Shown here one piece after another: positions 7,837 through 12,606 of a DNA stretch of 12,606 bases. The position numbers were made by a program, and so were the translations under genes. Position 1 is the stretch's first letter; the number at the start of each line of letters is the position of its first letter. The stretch is taken from contig CALHGI010000518.1 of assembly GCA_938029995.1 (NCBI GenBank), positions 1 through 12,606 of the forward strand, given 5' to 3'. The DNA is from an uncultured cyanobacterium. Lineage in GTDB: Bacteria > Cyanobacteriota > Cyanobacteriia > Phormidesmidales > Phormidesmidaceae. Below the pieces are notes generated by a model, which saw only the letters and a program-made list of their open reading frames with translations, made no database searches and was not told the DNA's origin.

Positions 7837-8301
7837 TTACAGCTCGTCTAGTTCAGCAAGAAGTTCAACCGGATGCTTTTCAGCCTTGACCTTACGATAA
7901 ATCTTCTCCAGATTGCCATCTGGACCGATCACGAAGGTGCTGCGGCTGATACCCATATATTCTTTACCCATAAACTTTTTGAGACCGTAGCTACCATAGG
8001 CGGTCGCCACTTTGGCCTCTTCATCCACTAACAGTGGAAAGGGTAAATCGTGTTTAGTAATAAACTTTTGGTGAGACTTGGCATCATCAGCACTCACACC
8101 AAGCACCACAACATCTTTAGCCTGGTAGGCCGCATAGTTATCTCGAAACGCACAGGCTTCCTTAGTACACCCAGGGGTGCTATCGCGGGGGTAAAAATAA
8201 AGCACCACACGCTTACCCTTTAGGTTGGCCAAACTGACGGTATTTCCATCAGCATCAGCCAAACTAAAGTCAGGAGCCGGATCACCAACTTGCAATGTCA
8301 T
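7837..8301 (-). CDS. bcp: Thioredoxin-dependent peroxiredoxin, Bcp/PrxQ type
   Basis: A 154-residue atypical 2-Cys peroxiredoxin that reduces hydrogen peroxide and alkyl hydroperoxides with electrons from thioredoxin. The family signature YPRDSTPGCTKEAC at residues 37-50 gives the peroxidatic cysteine C45 and the resolving cysteine C50, the C-x4-C spacing typical of Bcp/PrxQ. The N-terminal VGDPAPDFSL and the downstream GISRSTFVIG, with the active-site arginine, are also present. The length is normal for the family and there is no targeting sequence, so it is cytoplasmic. ATG 8301 is the start expected from family N-termini (short MTL... before GDPAPDF); the Shine-Dalgarno is weak. It heads a tight three-gene cluster with the Nudix and hydrolase genes and lies 79 bp downstream of gltD on the same strand, so read-through from gltBD is possible. 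Confidence 0.96.
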   Translation of the reverse strand: MTLQVGDPAPDFSLADADGNTVSLANLKGKRVVLYFYPRDSTPGCTKEACAFRDNYAAYQAKDVVVLGVSADDAKSHQKFITKHDLPFPLLVDEEAKVATAYGSYGLKKFMGKEYMGISRSTFVIGPDGNLEKIYRKVKAEKHPVELLAELDEL

Positions 8302-8380
8302 GGATTCTTAAAAGCCTACTTATCAAGTTTGCCCTTAAGATTGTATACCCTCTCGCTAATTGCTCATTTTTAGGCTAAAT

Positions 8381-9865
8381 CTATGGCAAATCAGTGTGAC
8401 CCATCAAGTAGCGATCGCATTCCCGCGCCACACCACGGCCTTCATTAAAGGCCCACACCACCAGGCTTTGTCCCCGACGACAGTCCCCCGCCGCAAACAC
8501 CCCAGGGATGCTAGTCGTATATTGCTCAAATTCTGCCTGAATATTGCTGCGACCATCCTGCTCTAGACCCAAGGCATCAATCAACGGCTGCTCTGGCCCC
8601 AAAAAGCCCATGGCCAAAAGCACTAGCTGGGTGGGAATCACCCGCTCAGACCCCGCCACATGCTGGAGTTGAAACCGACCATTCTCATCTTTCTCCCAAG
8701 CCACATCCACCACGTGCACGGCCTTCACATGGCCCTGATCATCCGACTCAAACTTAGTCGCCGTCGATAAATAGGCCCGAGGATCATTCCCAAACTTCGC
8801 CGCTGCCTCCTCTTGGCCATAATCCATGCGATACACCTTGGGCCATTCGGGCCAAGGGTTATTGGCCGCCCGCTCCTCAGGGGGCTTAGGCATAATTTCC
8901 AACTGGGTCAAACTATTACAGCCATGGCGAATGGAGGTACCCACACAGTCAGTGCCCGTATCCCCCCCACCAATAATCACCACATCCTTACCCGCAGCCG
9001 AAATCACCTGGTCATTCTGGGTGGGATCGATCACGGCTTGGGTGTTTTTAGTCAAAAACTCCATAGCAAAATGAATACCCTGGGCATCACGCCCTGCAAT
9101 GGGCAAATCGCGGGGGCGAGTAGACCCGGTACACAGCACCACCGCATCATATTCTTTAGTCAATGTGTCCGCAGGCAGGTCCTTGCCAATCTCCGTATTG
9201 CAAATAAACCGCACACCCTCCTGCTCCAGCAGCTGAAGACGGCGAAGCACCACCGCTTCTTTTTCCAATTTCATATTGGGAATGCCATACATCAGCAACC
9301 CACCGGGACGATCCGCCCGTTCATACACGGTCACCAAATGGCCCGCCTTATTCAGCTGGGCCGCCGCCGACAATCCGGCTGGGCCAGAGCCCACAACCGC
9401 CACGGTCTTACCTGTGCGCTGTTCTGGAGGAGCCGCAACAATCCAGCCCTCTTCCCAGCCTTTATCAACAATGGCATGCTCAATATTCTTAATGGTGACC
9501 GGCGGGTTATGAATCCCCAACACACAAGCCCCCTCGCAGGGAGCTGGACACACCCGCCCCGTAAACTCAGGAAAATTATTCGTCTTATGGAGGCGGTCGA
9601 GGGCCTCTTTCCACAGACCGCGATACACCAAGTCATTCCACTCAGGAATCAGATTATTGATGGGACAGCCGCTGGCCATGCGGTTAATGGTATTTCCCGT
9701 ATGACAAAAGGGCGTACCACAGTCCATACAGCGGGCCGTTTGCTCCCGCAGCTTCCCATCCGGCAGCGGCGTATGAAACTCCTGCCAGTGATGAATCCGC
9801 ATCAGCGGCGAGACATCTGGCGCAATTTCGCGGGTGTATTCCAGAAAGCCTGTTGGTTTGCCCAT
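8381..9865 (-). CDS. gltD: Glutamate synthase (NAD(P)H) small subunit GltD
   Basis: The beta subunit of NAD(P)H-GOGAT: it oxidises NAD(P)H through FAD and passes electrons through Fe-S clusters to GltB. From ATG 9865 it is 494 residues, the usual size. The N-terminal Fe-S domain has Cys at 46, 49, 54, 67 and 106, 110, 114 ([24 protein letters not shown]). An FAD-binding Rossmann motif GSGPAG lies at 159-164, the pyridine-nucleotide motif GGGDTGTDC at 299-307, and the FAD-contacting [10 protein letters not shown] at 458-467. An in-frame ATG at 9952 would add 29 residues, but these are encoded within the gltB-gltD palindrome and do not look like GltD; the family N-terminus [10 protein letters not shown] begins exactly at 9865, so I chose that, although no good Shine-Dalgarno precedes it. 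It is 95 bp downstream of gltB, the classical operon order. Confidence 0.96.
   Translation of the reverse strand: MGKPTGFLEYTREIAPDVSPLMRIHHWQEFHTPLPDGKLREQTARCMDCGTPFCHTGNTINRMASGCPINNLIPEWNDLVYRGLWKEALDRLHKTNNFPEFTGRVCPAPCEGACVLGIHNPPVTIKNIEHAIVDKGWEEGWIVAAPPEQRTGKTVAVVGSGPAGLSAAAQLNKAGHLVTVYERADRPGGLLMYGIPNMKLEKEAVVLRRLQLLEQEGVRFICNTEIGKDLPADTLTKEYDAVVLCTGSTRPRDLPIAGRDAQGIHFAMEFLTKNTQAVIDPTQNDQVISAAGKDVVIIGGGDTGTDCVGTSIRHGCNSLTQLEIMPKPPEERAANNPWPEWPKVYRMDYGQEEAAAKFGNDPRAYLSTATKFESDDQGHVKAVHVVDVAWEKDENGRFQLQHVAGSERVIPTQLVLLAMGFLGPEQPLIDALGLEQDGRSNIQAEFEQYTTSIPGVFAAGDCRRGQSLVVWAFNEGRGVARECDRYLMGHTDLP
8411..8418 (+). repeat. HIP1 octamer GCGATCGC
   Basis: A fourth copy of the HIP1 palindrome, about 30 bases inside the 3' end of gltD. 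Confidence 0.8.
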
Positions 9866-9899
9866 GGGAAAAGTTTTAAATGATAAATGATTGATGTGT

Positions 9900-9955
9900 A
9901 GGGTGGGAGTGGCCCACCACCTGTCGATTGTTCTTGGGTGGGCCATACCCACCCT
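9900..9955. repeat. Long GC-rich inverted repeat in the gltB-gltD spacer
   Basis: Bases 9900-9918 pair with 9937-9955 over 19 positions with one mismatch (9908/9947) and one G-T wobble (9909/9946), around an 18-base loop. The arms have the form AGGGTGGG..TGGCCCACC. Short GTGGGC/GCCCAC palindromes of this kind are, as I recall, dispersed in many filamentous cyanobacterial genomes. It ends 5 bases before the gltB stop codon complement (9961) and sits 34 bases upstream of the gltD start. In RNA it would form a very stable hairpin between the two cistrons, without a following T-run in the direction of transcription. Confidence 0.8.
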
Positions 9956-9960
9956 CGGGA

Positions 9961-12606
9961 TTAATTCCCCGCCACCCGAGCAACGTCTTTGATGTTGGCT
10001 TCAAACGCTGCCGACAAGGCATCATCGCCACTCAAACCGTCCTCTAGCGCCTGCTTCAAGGCCTGGATCACTCGCTTATAATCCCGAGGAATTACCTTGA
10101 CAAACTTGGGTAAGAGAGCGTCCCAATCCCCCAGAATCTTGCTGGCCGTTTGACTACCCGTGTAACGGTGATGGTTGGCCACCATCTCCCGCAGGTCAGC
10201 AATCTCTTCTGGATCACTCAACTGCTCCAGATCCACCATTTCCGTATTACAGCAAGTGGGAAAGTCTCCTACCTCGTCATACACGTAGGCAATGCCACCG
10301 CTCATACCCGCCGCAAAGTTGCGCCCAGTGGCACCAAGCACAACCACTTTACCGCCGGTCATATACTCACAGCCATGGTCACCCACCGCCTCCACCACGG
10401 CATTCACACCGGAGTTTCGCACACAGAAACGTTCTCCAGCCATGCCATAAATATAGGCTTCACCGCCGGTGGCACCATAAAATGCAACGTTGCCAATGAT
10501 AATGTTGTCCTCCGGCACAAACGTGGACGCCTTGGGGGGGTAAACAACAATCTTGCCGCCGCTTAAACCCTTACCCACATAGTCATTGCCATCACCCTCT
10601 AACCGCAGAGTGACACCAGCAGGCACAAAGGCCCCAAAGCTCTGACCAGCACTACCTTGGAAGGTGAGATCCACCGTATCCTCCGGCAACCCCTCCCAAT
10701 GCTGCTTGGTAATCTCGTTGCCCAAAATAGTCCCCACCACCCGGTTAATATTGCAAATGGGCAATGTGGCACTCACCTTGTCCCCCTGTTCAATGGCAGG
10801 CTTACACAAATCCAGCAGGGTCGTAATGTCCAAAGACTTATCCAAACCATGATCCTGGGGGATTTGGCAGTAGCGACCCACATCGCTAGCCACCTGGGGC
10901 TGGGCCAAAATCTTCGAAAGGTCTACCCCTTTAGCTTTCCAGTGGTCCACCGCTGACTGCACTTCCAGCCAGTCAGTATGGCCCACCAGCTCATCAAAGG
11001 TGCGCACCCCCAACTGGGCCATCAGCTCTCGCACATCCTGGGCAATAAACTGCATAAAGTTCACCACATGATCAGGATCACCAATAAAGCTCTTGCGCAG
11101 CTTAGGATCTTGGGTAGCAATCCCCGCAGGGCACGTGTTCTTTTGGCAAACGCGCATCATAATGCACCCCAGGGACACCAGCGGCGCCGTGGAGAAGCCA
11201 AACTCTTCTGCCCCCAACAATGCGGCCATCACCACATCCCGGCCCGTTTTCATTTGGCCGTCGGTCTCTACCACAATGCGGCTCCGCAGGTTGTTGAGCA
11301 CCAGGGTTTGATGGGTTTCCGCTAGGCCTAGCTCCCAGGGCAGCCCCGCATGCTTAATCGAGGTTTGAGGAGAGGCGCCGGTACCACCGTCAAAGCCGGA
11401 CACTAACACCACATCGGCATGGGCTTTGGCCACCCCAGCGGCAATGGTGCCCACCCCCACTTCAGATACCAGCTTGACGTTAATTCGGGCGCTGCGGTTA
11501 GCATTTTTCAGATCATGGATCAGCTCCGCCAAGTCTTCAATGGAGTAAATATCATGGTGGGGCGGTGGTGAAATCAGACCCACCCCTGGTGTGGAGTGAC
11601 GCACCTTGGCAATCCATGGATAGACCTTTTTACCTGGTAACTGTCCCCCTTCACCGGGCTTAGCCCCCTGGGCCATTTTGATCTGAATTTCCTTGGCCTG
11701 GGAGAGATAGAGGCTCGTCACACCAAACCGACCGGAGGCCACCTGCTTAATGGCGCTATTTTTAGAGTCGCCCTGGTCATTGGTCCAGGTAAACCGTTCG
11801 GGATCTTCGCCCCCCTCACCGGTGTTCGACTTACCGCCCACCCGATTCATGGCAATGGCCAGGGACTCATGAGCTTCCTTAGAGATAGAACCGTAGCTCA
11901 TGGCTCCGGTTTTAAATCGGCGGGTAATATCTGCCACCGACTCCACCTGATCCAGGGGAATAGGCTGGCGAGCTTTGAAATCTAGCAGTCCCCGCAGGGT
12001 AAAGTGCTGCTTACTCTGGTCGTTGACCAGGTTGGCATAGTGCTTATAGGTGTCATAGTCTCCTGAACGCACCGCCTGTTGAAGGGTGTGAATAGTGTCT
12101 GGGTTAAACAGGTGGGCTTCGCCATCCTTACGCCACTGATAGTTGCCGCCAACATCCAAAACGGGAATGTCGCCCCGCTCCGCAAAGCCATGACCATGGC
12201 GCATAATCGCCTCTTGGGCAATCACATCTAACCCAATACCCTCAATGCGTGAAGCAGTCCACGTAAAGTACTTGTCGATGACGCTGTGGTTGAGGCCAAT
12301 GGCTTCAAAGATCTGCGCTCCGCGATAGCTTTGCAAGGTGGAAATACCAATCTTGGCCGCAATCTTAATGGTGCCTTTGGTGATGGATTTGATGTAGTTC
12401 TTGTGGGCATCCCCAGGCAGAATATCCACCAACATGCCATCGGCCGCCATGTCATCAAGAGTTTCAAAGGCAAGGTAGGGGTTGATGACATTACAGCCAT
12501 AGCCCAGCAAAACAGCAAAGTGATGCACTTCGCGGGGTTCACCCGACTCTAGGATGATGCCAACACGGGTGCGGGTACCTTGGCGAATCAGGTGGTGGTG
12601 CAAACC
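9961..12606 (-). CDS. gltB: Glutamate synthase large subunit GltB, C-terminal part (5' end outside window)
   Basis: The alpha subunit of GOGAT forms glutamate from 2-oxoglutarate and ammonia channelled from glutamine. The 881 residues present run off the right edge; the frame continues beyond the TTG at 12603, which is not a start, and full GltB proteins are about 1500 residues, so the N-terminal amidotransferase domain and part of the central domain are missing. Counting from the codon at 12603: end of the central domain ([14 protein letters not shown]...[12 protein letters not shown]) to about 130; FMN-binding TIM barrel about 200-590 with [32 protein letters not shown] and [11 protein letters not shown]; the [3Fe-4S] cysteines C480, C486, C491 in [13 protein letters not shown]; then the GxGxG beta-helix domain about 648-775. 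Adjacency to gltD argues for the NAD(P)H type rather than ferredoxin-dependent GlsF. The stop is TAA at 9961-9963. Confidence 0.96.
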   Translation of the reverse strand, partial: GLHHHLIRQGTRTRVGIILESGEPREVHHFAVLLGYGCNVINPYLAFETLDDMAADGMLVDILPGDAHKNYIKSITKGTIKIAAKIGISTLQSYRGAQIFEAIGLNHSVIDKYFTWTASRIEGIGLDVIAQEAIMRHGHGFAERGDIPVLDVGGNYQWRKDGEAHLFNPDTIHTLQQAVRSGDYDTYKHYANLVNDQSKQHFTLRGLLDFKARQPIPLDQVESVADITRRFKTGAMSYGSISKEAHESLAIAMNRVGGKSNTGEGGEDPERFTWTNDQGDSKNSAIKQVASGRFGVTSLYLSQAKEIQIKMAQGAKPGEGGQLPGKKVYPWIAKVRHSTPGVGLISPPPHHDIYSIEDLAELIHDLKNANRSARINVKLVSEVGVGTIAAGVAKAHADVVLVSGFDGGTGASPQTSIKHAGLPWELGLAETHQTLVLNNLRSRIVVETDGQMKTGRDVVMAALLGAEEFGFSTAPLVSLGCIMMRVCQKNTCPAGIATQDPKLRKSFIGDPDHVVNFMQFIAQDVRELMAQLGVRTFDELVGHTDWLEVQSAVDHWKAKGVDLSKILAQPQVASDVGRYCQIPQDHGLDKSLDITTLLDLCKPAIEQGDKVSATLPICNINRVVGTILGNEITKQHWEGLPEDTVDLTFQGSAGQSFGAFVPAGVTLRLEGDGNDYVGKGLSGGKIVVYPPKASTFVPEDNIIIGNVAFYGATGGEAYIYGMAGERFCVRNSGVNAVVEAVGDHGCEYMTGGKVVVLGATGRNFAAGMSGGIAYVYDEVGDFPTCCNTEMVDLEQLSDPEEIADLREMVANHHRYTGSQTASKILGDWDALLPKFVKVIPRDYKRVIQALKQALEDGLSGDDALSAAFEANIKDVARVAGN

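Noticed and set aside
8340..8370. Possible promoter for bcp (TACAAT or TATACA on the minus strand)
   Set aside because: No acceptable -35 hexamer at 16-18 bases; too weak to list.
8813..9883. 356-codon open frame on the plus strand opposite gltD
   Set aside because: It is a shadow of gltD codon structure. The translation is rich in His, Arg and Pro with no recognisable domain, and the opposite strand has a complete, motif-perfect GltD.
9866..9952. N-terminal extension of GltD from ATG 9952
   Set aside because: The extra 29 residues are encoded largely by the inverted repeat, and the known GltD N-terminus MGKPTGF begins at 9865.

Overview
The window looks like ordinary chromosome of a cyanobacterium, probably a filamentous one. 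Direct support is four copies of the HIP1 octamer GCGATCGC (793, 847, 6600, 8411) and two GC-rich palindromes of a type that, from memory, is dispersed through filamentous cyanobacterial genomes. The gene content (gltB-gltD, a Bcp/PrxQ peroxiredoxin, a fused 5-oxoprolinase) fits. The assignment to filamentous forms is inference.

Left part (1-4750, all plus strand): the last 28 codons of a gene that resembles the C-terminus of RTX-type calcium-binding proteins, then a strong hairpin, then a large HyuA-HyuB fusion of the 5-oxoprolinase/hydantoinase family (244-4011). This gene carries an in-frame palindromic repeat with a C9 tract. A small membrane-anchored protein of unknown function follows (4094-4750).

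Middle (4751-6568): a 253-bp gene-free stretch with nested inverted repeats and a candidate promoter, then a stand-alone SF1B DNA helicase of the RecD/Dda type (5004-6326), then a 242-bp spacer between convergent genes where I recognise nothing.

Right part (6569-12606, all minus strand, so transcription runs right to left): gltB (5' end outside the window) and gltD encode the two subunits of NAD(P)H-dependent glutamate synthase, with a 56-bp palindrome between them. After a 79-bp gap comes a compact cluster: Bcp/PrxQ peroxiredoxin, a Nudix hydrolase (4-bp gap) and an alpha/beta-hydrolase-fold protein (23-bp overlap). GltB transfers glutamine amide nitrogen to 2-oxoglutarate and GltD supplies electrons. 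The peroxiredoxin and Nudix enzyme are plausible housekeeping partners removing peroxides and damaged or surplus nucleotides, but that link is only from gene proximity.

I found no phage, defence, CRISPR or biosynthetic system. The items most worth a second look are the coding repeat in the 5-oxoprolinase, the palindrome inside gltBD, the possible structured RNA before the helicase, and the apparently missing catalytic histidine in the hydrolase.
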